Assembly: GCA_963845265.1 (NCBI GenBank)
Contig: CAWJRN010000022.1
Coordinates: 14,205-78,204, forward strand
Length of the DNA: 64,000 nt
Source of the DNA: DYRB01 sp963845265
GTDB taxonomy: Bacteria > Pseudomonadota > Gammaproteobacteria > Chromatiales > Chromatiaceae
Direction: 5' to 3'
The position numbers were made by a program, and so were the translations under genes. Below are positions 8,621 through 22,380 of the stretch, piece by piece; within the stretch, counting starts at the first letter, position 1, and the number at the start of each line of letters is the position of its first letter. The notes under the pieces are model-generated. The model had not been told where the DNA came from. It worked only from the letters and a program-made list of their open reading frames with translations, and made no database searches.

Positions 8621-8854
8621 ACATCTCCCCAGGCCTTCCGGCCACCCTCCCCGGCGATTCTTCTTTTCGCTCCCCTGCGACCCCTGCGTCGCACACCAGG
8701 CGCAAGGCCACTCCAGTCCGACGCTAGCAACCCTCAAGTCGGCCACGGTCACGACACCCCTTCTCCGACTGCTCGCTAACCGCTATGCTGCGCGGTCATC
8801 CCCTGGCGGACACAGCCCGCCACCAGTCACCTGCTACCTACCCAAGAAGCACAG

Positions 8855-10525
8855 ATGTCGGATCCAGTCGCCCCCCGCTCGAATTTCATCCGTCAGATCA
8901 TTGACGAGGACCTTGCAACCGGTAAGCACACCCGGGTCGGCACCCGCTTCCCGCCGGAACCCAACGGTTACCTGCATATCGGACATGCCAAATCCATCGT
9001 GCTCAACTTTGGGCTGGCCCTGGACTACCAGGGCACCTGTAACCTTCGCTTCGACGACACCAATCCCCACAAAGAGAATGTCGAGTTCGTCGAGTCCATC
9101 AAGGCCGACGTGCGCTGGCTAGGGTACGACTGGGAAGACCGGCTCTATTTCGCCTCCGATTATTTCGAGCGCCTCTACGGTTTCGGCTGCGAGTTGATCG
9201 AGAAGGGGCTCGCCTACGTTTGCGACCTCAACGCCGAGGACACCCGCGCCTACCGCGGTACCCTCACCGAGCCAGGTCGCGATAGCCCTTGGCGTGAGCG
9301 CAGCCCGGCCGAGAACCTGGATCTGTTCCAGCGCATGCGTGCGGGTGAGTTTCCCGATGGCGTGCGCACCCTGCGCGCCAAGATCGACATGGCCTCGCCC
9401 AACATCAACCTGCGCGACCCTGTCCTCTATCGCATCCGCCACGGTGTGGTCCACCATCAGACCGGAAGCCTGTGGTGTCTCTATCCCACCTACGACTACA
9501 CCCACCCCATCTCCGATGCTCTGGAAGGCATCACGCACTCCATCTGCACCTTGGAGTTCGAAGACCATCGGCCCCTCTATGACTGGTGCGTCAACAATGT
9601 CTCGGTGCCGAGCAAGCCGCGCCAGATCGAGTTCTCGCGGCTCAATCTGGAATACACGGTGATGAGCAAGCGTCTGCTTACCCGGTTGGTCACCGAGCGC
9701 ATCGTCAACGGTTGGGATGACCCGCGGATGCCGACCATCGCCGGTCTGCGTCGGCGCGGCTATACATCCGGCGCCATCCGTGAGTTTTGCGACCGGATCG
9801 GTGTGACGCGTTCCGACAGCCGGGTCGAGATGGCGGCTCTGGAGAGCGCCATTCGCGATGACCTGGACGCGAGCGCTCCCAGGGCGATGGCGGTGCTGCG
9901 TCCGCTCAAGGTGGTGATCGAAAACTGGCCGGACGGGCAGGTGGCGACGGTAAGCGCAGCGAACCATCCCAAGGACGAGGGCATGGGCAGCCGTGAGCTG
10001 CCCTTCGCCGGGGTGCTCTACATCGACGCGTCAGATTTCTGCGAGGACCCTCCCAAGGGCTGGAAGCGCCTCGTTCCAGGCGGCGAGGTCCGGCTGCGCA
10101 ACGCCTACGTGATCCGCTGCGACCAGGTGATCAAGGACGCCGAGGGGCGGGTGGTGGAGCTGCGTGCCACCGCCGATCTGGACACCTTGGGCAAGAATCC
10201 CGAGGGCCGCAAGGTCAAGGGCGTCGTGCACTGGGTCTCGGCGGCGCATGCGGTCTTTGGCGAGGTGCGGCTCTATGATCGGCTCTTCTCCGCCCCAGAA
10301 CCCGGTGCCGCCAACGGCGACTTCCTTGCCGACATGAACCCCGAGTCCCTGGTAACCCTCACGGACTGTGCCCTGGAGCCAGCACTGGCTCGGGCAGCAC
10401 CGGGGGATCGCTATCAGTTCGAGCGCGAGGGCTACTTCGTCGCCGACCCGGACTCCACCCCGGGAAGGGCGGTCTTCAATCGCACCGTCGGGTTGCGAGA
10501 TACCTGGGCCAAGGGCGGCCGTTAG
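8855..10525 (+). CDS. glnS: Glutaminyl-tRNA synthetase
   Basis: Class I aminoacyl-tRNA synthetase charging tRNA-Gln, 556 residues, the usual length for bacterial GlnRS. The catalytic Rossmann fold shows PNGYLHIGHAKS (HIGH at residues 41-44) and the second signature MSKR near residue 270. The C-terminal half matches the GlnRS beta-barrel anticodon-binding domains (for example VLYIDASDFCEDPPKGWKRL). ATG 8855 gives MSDPVAPRSNFIRQII, as expected. It stands alone, separated by 282 bp from the repeat gene and 157 bp from the next gene. Confidence 0.97.
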   Translation: MSDPVAPRSNFIRQIIDEDLATGKHTRVGTRFPPEPNGYLHIGHAKSIVLNFGLALDYQGTCNLRFDDTNPHKENVEFVESIKADVRWLGYDWEDRLYFASDYFERLYGFGCELIEKGLAYVCDLNAEDTRAYRGTLTEPGRDSPWRERSPAENLDLFQRMRAGEFPDGVRTLRAKIDMASPNINLRDPVLYRIRHGVVHHQTGSLWCLYPTYDYTHPISDALEGITHSICTLEFEDHRPLYDWCVNNVSVPSKPRQIEFSRLNLEYTVMSKRLLTRLVTERIVNGWDDPRMPTIAGLRRRGYTSGAIREFCDRIGVTRSDSRVEMAALESAIRDDLDASAPRAMAVLRPLKVVIENWPDGQVATVSAANHPKDEGMGSRELPFAGVLYIDASDFCEDPPKGWKRLVPGGEVRLRNAYVIRCDQVIKDAEGRVVELRATADLDTLGKNPEGRKVKGVVHWVSAAHAVFGEVRLYDRLFSAPEPGAANGDFLADMNPESLVTLTDCALEPALARAAPGDRYQFEREGYFVADPDSTPGRAVFNRTVGLRDTWAKGGR

Positions 10526-10682
10526 GCCAAGTCGGCAACAGGGTTTTGCGGTCCGGCGGTGTGTGCGATTGGGCGGCACTGCATGCGTGCCGCCTCGATA
10601 GGATCAACATCCGGCTGCGGGCGGGCCTGCCCTTGCGCCGGGATGCCGACATCAACACTTCAATCGATCTCGGAGGTCACCT

Positions 10683-12296
10683 ATGCGCGCCCTGCTGATC
10701 TACCCCAAGTTCCGCGAGAGCTATTGGTCCTTCGAGAAGGTCATGGAGCTGATCGGACGGCGGTCCATGATGCCCCCCCTCGGGTTGATTACCGTGGCGG
10801 CTATCTTGCCGCAAGACTGGGAGTTTCGGCTGCGAGATCGCAACATCGAGGAAGTGAGCGAAGAGGATTGGGACTGGGCCGAGGTCGTCCTCTTCTCCGG
10901 CATGCTGGTGCAGAAGGCCGACATGCATGTGGCCATCCGTGAGGCCCAGGCCAGGGGTAAGCCCACCGCGGCGGGCGGTCCCTATGCCACCTCCCTTTAT
11001 CCGGAGCTGCAAGCCATCGGGGTGGACTACCTGGTGCTCGATGAAGGCGAGGTCACCATCCCCCTTTGGCTGGAGGATCTGGCCCGGGGGTCCAAGGGCG
11101 GCATCTATCGCTCCGGTGGTGAAAAGCCCGACGTGACCCTAACCCCAGTCCCCCGCTTCGATTTGCTCGACCTCGACGCCTATGCGGAGATGGCGGTCCA
11201 GTATTCCCGCGGTTGCCCCTTCCTGTGCGAGTTCTGCGACATCATCGTGCTCTATGGCCGCAAGCCGCGTACCAAGGCCCCTGAGCAGATCGTCCGCGAG
11301 TTGCAGACCCTCTACGACCTAGGCTGGCGCCGTCCGGTCTTCGTGGTGGATGACAATTTCATCGGGAATAAGAAGAACGCCAAGGAGATGCTGCGCCACC
11401 TGCACATTTGGCAGGTGGAGAAGGGCTTCCCCTTCACACTATCCACCGAGGCATCGGTGGACCTTGCGGCCGATCAGGAGCTGATGGACCTGATGGTGGA
11501 CTGCAACTTTGGCGCCGTCTTCCTGGGTCTGGAGACCCCGGACCCGGCCAGCCTGGAGCTGACCAAGAAGAAACAGAACCTCAAACAATCCCTGGACGAT
11601 TCGGTAACCGCCATCGCCTCCACCGGGCTGCGCATCATGGGCGGCTTCATCATTGGCTTCGACGGCGAGGCCCCTGGCGCCGGGCAGCGCATCGTCGATT
11701 TCGTCGAACGCAACAACATCCCGCTTACCACCTTCAGCATGTTGCAGGCCTTGCCCGGTACTGCCCTGTGGGATCGCCTCAAGGCGGAGGGGCGGCTGCG
11801 GGAGGGCGAGGCCCATCTGAACCAGACCTCGCTGATGAACTTCGCCCCCACGCGTCCGGTCGAGACCATCGCCCGGGAGTATGTGGACGGTTTCTACGCC
11901 CTGTTCGACGCCCGCAGCTACCTCGACCGCACCTATCGCCACTATCGGGTGCTGGGTGCCGCGGATGTTCATAACAACCCGGCGCGGCGTAAGCACAAGG
12001 CCCCGAAGCCCAAGGACCCGGCTGCGGCGCGCGCCCTGTGGACCGTCCTCTGGCGCCAGGGGGTAGTGCGCAAGACGCGATGGGTGTTCTGGCGCTACCT
12101 GTGGGACATGTTCCGACACAACCGCGGGGGCGTGGCCAGCTTCCTGACCCTGGCCGCCTACATCGAACACTTCCTGCCCTATCGGGAGCGGGTCAAGGAG
12201 CAGATCGAGAGCCAGCTCCAGGTCTTTCTGGACACCGAGCGGGAGCGGGCCGAACAGACACCGGCGCGACCCATCATTCAGGCCCGAGTGGCCTGA
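10683..12296 (+). CDS. B12-binding-domain radical SAM protein (DUF4070 type)
   Basis: A 537-residue protein with an N-terminal cobalamin-binding-like domain (residues 1-140, MRALLIYPKF start). A radical SAM core follows, with the cluster motif C178-x3-C182-x2-C185 in RGCPFLCEFCDI. The helical C-terminal extension is of the DUF4070 kind found in this subfamily, which includes methyltransferases such as the hopanoid methylase HpnP and other anaerobic C-C bond enzymes. The substrate cannot be assigned. An excellent GGAGGT at 10671-10676 precedes ATG 10683. Monocistronic by appearance. Confidence 0.88.
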   Translation: MRALLIYPKFRESYWSFEKVMELIGRRSMMPPLGLITVAAILPQDWEFRLRDRNIEEVSEEDWDWAEVVLFSGMLVQKADMHVAIREAQARGKPTAAGGPYATSLYPELQAIGVDYLVLDEGEVTIPLWLEDLARGSKGGIYRSGGEKPDVTLTPVPRFDLLDLDAYAEMAVQYSRGCPFLCEFCDIIVLYGRKPRTKAPEQIVRELQTLYDLGWRRPVFVVDDNFIGNKKNAKEMLRHLHIWQVEKGFPFTLSTEASVDLAADQELMDLMVDCNFGAVFLGLETPDPASLELTKKKQNLKQSLDDSVTAIASTGLRIMGGFIIGFDGEAPGAGQRIVDFVERNNIPLTTFSMLQALPGTALWDRLKAEGRLREGEAHLNQTSLMNFAPTRPVETIAREYVDGFYALFDARSYLDRTYRHYRVLGAADVHNNPARRKHKAPKPKDPAAARALWTVLWRQGVVRKTRWVFWRYLWDMFRHNRGGVASFLTLAAYIEHFLPYRERVKEQIESQLQVFLDTERERAEQTPARPIIQARVA

Positions 12297-12516
12297 CGGC
12301 AGCCCTCCGGCGGGAACGTTGACGTTTTCGTGGCGTTCGAAGCGCGGTCAAGGTGGGCCTGTGGTGTCGGAACTCCGCCAAGATATCGGGCGAGTGCGGG
12401 GGGGCTTTTGAGCGAGTGATCGGCTGGCGCTCAGGCTCACAAGTTGAGCCCTCCGGGTGCGACAATGCCGGCCATCAGCTTCCGGGCCTGGAGGCCCTGG
12501 CCATCGGTCGTTGCAC

Positions 12517-15500
12517 ATGCTCCACATCTGCCGTTCGAATCTGGTCGAGGCACTGCTCGATCTGCTGGCCCACCGCATCCGCGAGGCCCCGCTCGCTTCG
12601 CCCTTTTCCCCGGAGTTGGTGGTCAGCCCGAGTCCGGCCATGGCCCGCTGGGTCCACCTGGGCCTGGCCCGGGCCCAGGGGGTTGCGGCCAATCTGAGCT
12701 ATCCCCTGCCGGCCTCCTTTGTCTGGAAATTGGCCGGGGATCTCCTTGGTGACACCGCTGAGCAAGACGACCCCAAGGGATGGGGAAGTCCCGCGAGAGG
12801 CAGGATGCCGGAGGGGGACGACCCCAAGGGACGGGGAAGTCCCGCGAGAGGCAGGATGCCGGAGGGGGACGACCCCAAGGGACGGGGAAGTCCCGCGAGA
12901 GGCAGGATGCCGGAGGGGGACCCGTTGGGCCTGGATGTCATGTCCTGGCGTATCTACGCCACCCTGCCCAGCCTGCTGGCGGACCCGGCCTTCGCACCCC
13001 TGCGCCGTTACCTGCAACCGGCGGACAATGCCCTCAAGCGCTGGCAACTCGCCGGGCGTATCGGCGATGCCTTCGACCGCTATCAGCTCTATCGTCCGGA
13101 CCTGATCCGCGCCTGGTCCGATCCGAGCGGCAGTGCCCCTGGCCCGGTGCTGGATGCTGACGACGCCTGGCAGCCCATCCTCTGGCGCCGTCTCATCGCG
13201 GCGATCGGACACCATCGCGTCGCCGTCATCGACCGGTTGCTGGCCCACCTGGCGGCAGACGGGCCCTGTTCGGGGCTGCCCGAGCGCGTCTCCCTGTTCG
13301 CCATCTCCAGCCTACCCCCGCTCCTGGTGGAGGTGTTCCACGCCCTGGCCGCCCGGACCCGGGTGGACCTCTATCTGCACGCCCCCACGGACCAGTTCTG
13401 GTCGGACTTGGTGAACCAGAAGGTCGCGGCCCGCAAGCGCCTGGAGCACCCGGAGGAGGCAGACCTGTGGGAGGTCGGTCACCCCTTGTTGTCCTCTTGG
13501 GGCCGCCAGGGCCAGGCCCTGCAAGACCTCCTGTTGGAGCGAGAGGTGCCGGTCAACGAGGTCGATGCCTGGGCACCGCCGGCCACGGATAGCCTGCTCC
13601 ATCGGCTCCAGCACGACATCTTTACCCTGGCCGGACCGGCCCCGGACGGCTCCCGGGAGTCAGTCGCAGCAGACGGGTCTATCCAGGTCCAGCTTTGCCA
13701 CAGTGCCCTGCGGGAGTGTCAGGTCCTGCACGACCAGCTCCTGAGCCTGTTCGAGGCCGAGCCCGACCTGACCCCAGAGGACTGCCTGGTGATGATCCCC
13801 GAGATCGACACCTACGCCCCCTACATCGAGGCCGTCTTCGAGCGGGACGAGAGCGGGGCCAGGCCCTATATCCCCTGGAACCTGTCCGACACTTCGCCGC
13901 GGGATGAGCATCCCCTGATCCAGGTCTTCCTGCGCCTGCTCGATCTGCCGGGCAGCCGCTTTGGGCACTCCGAGGTCCTCTCTTACCTGGACGTGCCGGA
14001 ACTGGCCGAGACCTTCGGTCTGGATCTGGAGGCCGTCGCCCAGATCAAGGCCTGGCTTGCGGAGGCCAACCTGCGCTGGGGCCTGGACGGCGGTCACAAG
14101 GGACGCCTCGGTCTGCCCCCCACCGAGGAAAACACCTGGGCCCAGGCGGAGCGACGCCTGTTCGGGGGCTATGCCATGACCCCGCCGGCGCCGGGGCAGA
14201 TCGGCTTCGCCGGCATCGCCCCCATCGGCAGTGTCGAGGGGGCCAGGGCCGAGATCCTCGGGCGGTTCTGGTGCCTGCTCTCACGCCTGCGGGAGACCGC
14301 CGACTGCCTGGTCGCCCCGCGCAGCGCCGCGGCCTGGGCCGAGACTGGGGCCAGGTTGGTCGCGGACTTCTTCGGCGACAGACCCGAGACCGGCCCGGAT
14401 GACGGCCGTATCCAGCGCATCCGCGATGCCCTGGCTGAGCTGGCCGAGCAGGCCGAGGCGGCGGTCGGCGACCATGCGGGGGAGGGGCCCGGCGAGCCGC
14501 TGCCCCTGGACCTGGTGCGACACTGGTTGGCGGACCGCCTGGGCACCGCCAGTCGCCACGGGCGTTACTTCCGTGGCGGGGTCACCTTCTGCGGCATGCG
14601 CCCCATGCGCAGCCTGCCGTTCCAGGTGATTTGCATCCTCGGCCTTCAGGACCAGGCCTTCCCGCGTCGCGACCGCCCCCTGGAGTTCGACCTGATGCGC
14701 CGTCACTGGCGCCCCGGCGACCCGCGCAAGGGCGACGAGGATCGCTACCTGTTCCTGGAGACCCTGCTGTGCACCCGCCGTCGGCTCTACCTGAGCTATA
14801 TCGGCCGCGACCTGCGCCGTAACACCGAGCGCCAGCCGAGCGTCCTGCTGCGCGAGCTGCTCGACACCCTTGATCAACGCTGGTGCCCGGCGACAGACCA
14901 ACCGCCCCTCACCCCGGCCCTCTCCCCTCGGGGAGAGGGAGACATCGAGCGCGCTTCGCGCGACCTTTGCATGACTGGCGGGGCCCTTAGCGCGGCCATC
15001 ACCCGGGTCCATCGGCTTCAGCCCTTCAGCCCAGCCAATTACCAGGGGCCAGAGGCCAGTTTCGACGCCACCTGGGCGGACCTGGCCCAGTCCGTCGCTC
15101 AGGGGTTTGCTCGGACCCAGGCCCAATCGGGTCGGGAGGCGGGGCCGATGGGCTGGCCGGAGCAGCGTCTGCCCGCGGCCCCGGAGGCCATGCGCGACGT
15201 CACCCTGACCCAGCTCGAACGCTTCCTGCGTCACCCTGTACGGCACTTCGTCCACACCAGGCTGGGGGTCTACCTGCGCGACCAGGAGACCAATGAGGAC
15301 GACGAGCCTTTTGCCCTGGACGGCCTGGAGGGCTATCAGCTGCGCCAGTGGTTGCTGGACGAGGCCCTGCAGGATCGCGACGCAGCGCCGGCATTGCTCG
15401 CCGCCGAGGGGCTCTTGCCCCATGGCGCCTTTGCCGGGCTGACCTTCGATCAGGCGCGGGACCGTGCGGCACCCCTGATCGATCGTTTGGGTGACTATCG

Positions 15501-16085
15501 GGGGCTGAGCCCGGCCCAGGTTCTGGTCGACATCCCCTTCGCCGCGGGGCCGGACGGTGGCCCGCGGCGGTTGGTCGGGCAGGTCGCCGGAATCTATCCA
15601 GGGCTCGGGCTGTTGCGCGTGCGTCCCAGCAAGCTCAAGGGGCCGGACATCCTGGGTCTTTGGCTTGGCCTGCTCGCTTGGTCCGCCAGCGGGCCCAGGC
15701 AGGACGCGTAAGGCACTGCTGGTGGCCGAGGATAGGACCTTTGCACTGATCTCTGACCTGGGGCCCGACGAGGCCAGGGACGCCCTGGCCGCGTACCTGG
15801 GGTGCTACTGGGACGGCCTGCATCGGCCCCTGCCGGTCCTGCCCAGGGCCAGTTACGCCTATGCCGATCGCGCCCTGGCGGGGAAGGACGCCACCGGGAT
15901 GGTCAGGAGCGCCTGGCAGGGCAACGATTTCCAGATCCATTCCCGGGGATCGGGACGATGCCTATGTGCGTTTCGTGCTGGGTGGGCGGCCGGGGGAGCC
16001 GGCGGACTTCGCCGGGTTTGCCGAGCTGTCCATGGCCCTGTATGGGCAAGTCCTGAGCCTGCACCAGGAATCCGCCGATGCCTAG
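12517..16085 (+). CDS. recC: Exodeoxyribonuclease V gamma subunit RecC (two single-base frameshifts)
   Basis: Chi-recognising subunit of RecBCD, 1188 residues after removing two extra bases (about 1120 is usual; the excess matches two inserted repeats). Start ATG 12517 gives MLHICRSNLVEALLDLLA, the typical RecC N-terminus. Middle landmarks are RGGVTFCGMRPMRSLPF, the DDQ-type FPRRDRPLEFD segment and LQPFSPANY. The frame shifts at GGGCCC 15691-15696 and at the G4 run 15945-15948. Removing one base at each joins the frame to the C-terminal segment ending HQESADA. In-frame insertions: three 51-bp repeats (residues 84-134) and a palindrome-derived LTPALSPRGEG segment (near residue 800). recB follows after 98 bp. 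Confidence 0.9.
12766..12918 (+). repeat. Three tandem 51-bp in-frame repeats inside recC
   Basis: Units at 12766-12816, 12817-12867 and 12868-12918, each coding DDPKGRGSPARGRMPEG (Trp replaces Arg in unit one through a single T/C difference). The same 51-bp unit occurs twice inside recB (17708-17809), identical at nucleotide level to units two and three here. Each unit contains the inverted repeat GGGAC/GTCCC. Low-complexity, Gly/Pro/Arg-rich peptide, probably a disordered loop. Confidence 0.95.
14918..14939. repeat. Perfect palindrome (LTPALSPRGEG type) inside recC
   Basis: CCCTCTCCCC-TC-GGGGAGAGGG forms a 10-bp stem with a 2-base loop and is read in frame as part of LTPALSPRGEG. This palindrome type is widespread as a dispersed repeat in proteobacterial intergenic DNA. 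Here it has been tolerated inside a coding region, in the linker before the LQPFSPANY segment. Confidence 0.85.
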
Positions 16086-16183
16086 CAAGGCGCCGGTGTG
16101 GACCGCGAGACCATGGGCGGTCCTGCTGCCAAGGGGGCAATCCTGTGTGCCTGCGGCAATGGCCCCAGCTACGGATACTTAAG

Positions 16184-19914
<3,731 letters not shown>

Positions 19915-19945
19915 CGGGTCGCTGCCATCTGTCCGCATTGCGAAC

Positions 19946-19978
19946 GATGGGTTTCGCTATCGCTCTACCCATCCTACA
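19946..19978. repeat. Dispersed palindromic repeat (GATGGGT ... ACCCATC)
   Basis: GATGGGT (19946-19952) and ACCCATC (19967-19973) form a 7-bp stem enclosing TTCGCTATCGCTCT. Related copies lie at 42196-42223 and 44141-44171. It sits in the 330-bp gap 19915-20244 after recB, which otherwise holds no convincing gene. Confidence 0.8.
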
Positions 19979-20244
19979 GGTTCACCACCGGGAACGAAGA
20001 TGATCGAGCTGATGACTGACCTGCCTGCCAACATGATCGGCCTGAACGATAAACAAGGCTGCGTTTCTGTAATTCGCATTACTCTATGATTCAACATTGT
20101 TTTTTCGGGTGGCCATGTTCGCGAACCTCAGCCCTGGCATCTTTTCTCGGCTTGGTCATCAGCGGGAAGTTGTTGGCTCGGCGTTTGAGTGCACGATGCT
20201 CGATACGACCTGGTCTCAGACCGACGCGCAGCTCGGCGATCAGA

Positions 20245-20451
20245 ATGATGACGATCGCCGAGCAGATTTACCGAGAGACACAGGCGCTCCCGGACGAGCT
20301 TGCCCGAGAGGTACTGGACTTCATCGGATACATCGAGACGAAGTGCCATCTGACGTTTCCAGAGGACAGGGACTTACAGTCCGCACAAGGACCGGCCATG
20401 GCCCGAATCTGGGGCAATCGCACCGACGATGAGGCCTGGAATGACCTGTGA
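20245..20451 (+). CDS. DUF2281-family antitoxin
   Basis: A 68-residue protein (MMTIAEQIYRETQALPDE, or starting at the adjacent ATG 20248). The hallmark LPDELAREVLDFIGYIE helix of DUF2281 proteins is followed by a charged C-terminus. DUF2281 proteins are commonly paired with PIN or MazF-like toxins and are predicted to neutralise them. It overlaps the toxin gene by 11 bases. The longer open frame back to 20086 lacks family similarity, so I chose the internal start. Confidence 0.75.
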   Translation: MMTIAEQIYRETQALPDELAREVLDFIGYIETKCHLTFPEDRDLQSAQGPAMARIWGNRTDDEAWNDL

Positions 20452-20761
20452 TCCCGGCGATCTCGAGCTGTTGCCTTTCCCGCACGCGGATCTGAGCACG
20501 ACGAAGAAGCGGGCTGTCTTGGTCATGAGCCGACCGGACCATCACGGTGATTTCATCGGGCTTGCAGTTACCTCTGTGCCTGAGCCAGAGCCGCATCTCG
20601 CCATTGCAGCCGAAGCGCTCTTCCACGGTGCACTCCCGAAGCCCAGTCGGATACGGGTTGACGAGGTGTTCACGCTGGAGCAGCCGCTCATTATTCGTCG
20701 TTTCTGCCAACTCAACAGCAAACCCCGGCGGCGGGCGGTCTCCCGCTTTGCATATGTCTGA
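20441..20761 (+). CDS. PemK/MazF-family toxin (predicted mRNA interferase)
   Basis: A 106-residue protein opening MTCDPGDLELLPFPHADLS and continuing TTKKRAVLVMS, the characteristic SH3-like barrel start of PemK/MazF proteins (family form: YDPGDLVLVPFPFTD). MazF-like toxins cleave RNA. ATG 20441 lies inside the end of the antitoxin gene and matches the family start better than ATG 20429. It overlaps the next gene by eight bases, giving three overlapping genes. Confidence 0.8.
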   Translation: MTCDPGDLELLPFPHADLSTTKKRAVLVMSRPDHHGDFIGLAVTSVPEPEPHLAIAAEALFHGALPKPSRIRVDEVFTLEQPLIIRRFCQLNSKPRRRAVSRFAYV

Positions 20762-21206
20762 CCTACTCAAGATCGTCTACGAGGTTGCCGCAGTCCATAG
20801 CGACTACCTGCGCCTCCACCGTAGGCTGTTCCATATCAGTGCCGGCAGGCTCCTGCACAACCTCACCCGACGCCACACGGGCGCCGGCTTGACGGATCAG
20901 CATGAGATCAAAGAATTGAGCCAGCGCTTGAGCCGTGCAATCGATGGTCTGAGCCAATTGAAGAAGGAGGACCTCTCCATTCGCCGGGGCAGCGAGATCC
21001 AGACCGCATTGAGCGAGTACGCTCAAGCGTTGACCGAGTCGATGACAGCATTGGCTGCTCTGCTGGAGATGGGTAAGCGATCTCGGAACGGGAGCCGGCA
21101 CCAGCCATCAGGGAAGTCGCAAACGACGAAAGTCGCCTACGACGACGCCGTACAGTACCACAAACGTTTGGGCGCGCGGCTCAATGAACTGCTCACAACC
21201 CTGTAA
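20754..21206 (+). CDS. Helical hypothetical protein overlapping the MazF-like toxin gene
   Basis: A 150-residue soluble protein with no signal peptide, predicted largely alpha-helical with heptad-like Leu spacing (for example LSQRLSRAIDGLSQLKKEDL). I recognise no family. It begins inside the last codons of the toxin gene, so it is probably co-translated with the toxin-antitoxin pair. It could be a third module component or a rider gene. Beyond it, 21207-21383 shows no gene. Confidence 0.55.
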   Translation: MSDLLKIVYEVAAVHSDYLRLHRRLFHISAGRLLHNLTRRHTGAGLTDQHEIKELSQRLSRAIDGLSQLKKEDLSIRRGSEIQTALSEYAQALTESMTALAALLEMGKRSRNGSRHQPSGKSQTTKVAYDDAVQYHKRLGARLNELLTTL

Positions 21207-21383
21207 CCTCGCCGCACTTTATTCGTTGGCGGAGAGCAATCGGTGTCGGGGTCGCTCTCGGAATCGGGATCGCGGAGTCTCGGGGCAGGGGTTAGAATCG
21301 GAATCTTCGATATCGACACCGACTAGGTCGGTAACGACACACAAGCCAATAAGCTGTTTTACCTATTTCTGCACCTTCACTAA

Positions 21384-21546
21384 TTAGGGCGCAGTACTGG
21401 CCGCCGCGCAGGGCCTTGCGGGCGCTTGCCAGGGACCGGAACCAGTCCCAGGTCAAATCCTCGAGCTGGAAGAACTGGTTCAGGGCCTCGCCCATGATGG
21501 CATAGTCCTCGACCAGGCAAATGCCTAGCTTGCCCTGACCGTTCAT
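21384..21546 (-). pseudogene. Truncated response-regulator receiver domain
   Basis: About 54 residues starting MNGQGKLGICLVEDYAIMG resemble the first half of a receiver domain (acidic VEDY pocket). Similarity ends abruptly near CALI, before the expected phosphorylation-site strand continues, and unrelated sequence follows. The ATG overlaps the stop of the kinase remnant (ATGA), preserving the original operon joint. Confidence 0.6.
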
Positions 21547-22096
21547 GCGGATGCCCCCAAGGGCAGGAATACCTCGAAGCTGGTTTGTTCGGGCGTGGAG
21601 ACGACCTGGATACGGCTATCGAGTTGCCGCACCGTCTTGTCGGTCATCCAGAGACCCAGACCCAACTGCGCCGAACCGTCGACAGGGAAGGGCTCGAGCA
21701 GGTGGCGGAGTTGTGTCTCGGGGAGTAGCTCCCCTGCGTTGACGACGCGTATTCGCAGGTCGCAGTCTGCGGTCGGGACCCGGATAGACAAGACACCCAC
21801 GGCAGGTATGGCCTGGGCTGGGTTCAGGGCCAGGTTGAGCAGGATCTGACGGACCGGCAGGCAGTTCAAACTCCCCCGCAAGCTGGTTGTGCAGGTCCAT
21901 CCGCAAACGCTTCCCGCGCATGTGCCGGGCGACCAGCGCGGCGATGTCGTCTACGTCGCTGGGAATTCTGCGTGGCATCCGAGCGCAGGGACTGGTAGTC
22001 GTGCCAGAGGACCGAGCCGGCGATCGCTAGCCCGGTCAGCAGCACGATGAGGCTGACCTCGAACCGGACCCGACAGCGGAGGCTGCGCAGGACCAA
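21543..22096 (-). pseudogene. Histidine kinase remnant, multiply frameshifted
   Basis: Fragments in different frames read in order: a membrane segment (FEVSLIVLLTGLAIAGSVLW), a coiled DVDDIAALVARHMRGKRL piece, and an HATPase core (VRQILLNLALNPAQAIP, GLGLWMTDKTVRQLDSRI, TSFEVFLPL). The H-box region is missing or scrambled. At least two frame changes are not simple homopolymer errors, so I treat it as decayed. It abuts the methyltransferase fragment near 22093. Confidence 0.6.
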
Positions 22097-22380
22097 CCGG
22101 GCTCGACGAGGTCCCTGTCCTCAATGCGCCAGAGGTCGACGAGATACTCGTCCTTGTTGTGGTCCATGATTACCAGGTGGAACGGACCGGCCGGTGTGGG
22201 GATGATCGCGCCGCTCTCTTCCACCATGATGTACACGTGATCGTCCACTCCGGCGAACCGGCAGATCGCCTGGGCGATCCGTGCGTGACGACAATTCGCC
22301 TCGATTGAAACGACCTGCACGCCCCCTCGGAGCGGGCGAGCCATCCATCTGGACCGCCCGGCGAGCGATTGCGCCGTCAC
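22093..22380 (-). pseudogene. O-methyltransferase (catechol-O-methyltransferase-like) fragment
   Basis: The reverse strand reads VQVVSIEANCRHARIAQAI, then FHLVIMDHNKDEYLVDLW and LVEPGW, matching the middle of COMT-like class I SAM methyltransferases (family: VVSVE..HA..A, LDHWKDRYL, LRPGG). Both ends are missing, and the fragment runs straight into the kinase remnant. It is a relic of rearrangement. Confidence 0.55.

Noticed and set aside
12766..12918. CRISPR or tandem-repeat locus in recC
   Set aside because: Units are contiguous with no spacers and read in frame within RecC.
14281..15423. 380-codon minus-strand frame opposite recC
   Set aside because: Antisense shadow; composition (Gln/Gly/Val/Leu-rich) typical of reverse readings of this genome's codons.
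20086..20244. N-terminal extension of the antitoxin frame
   Set aside because: Hydrophobic, Arg-rich sequence without family similarity; start at 20245/20248 matches DUF2281 proteins.
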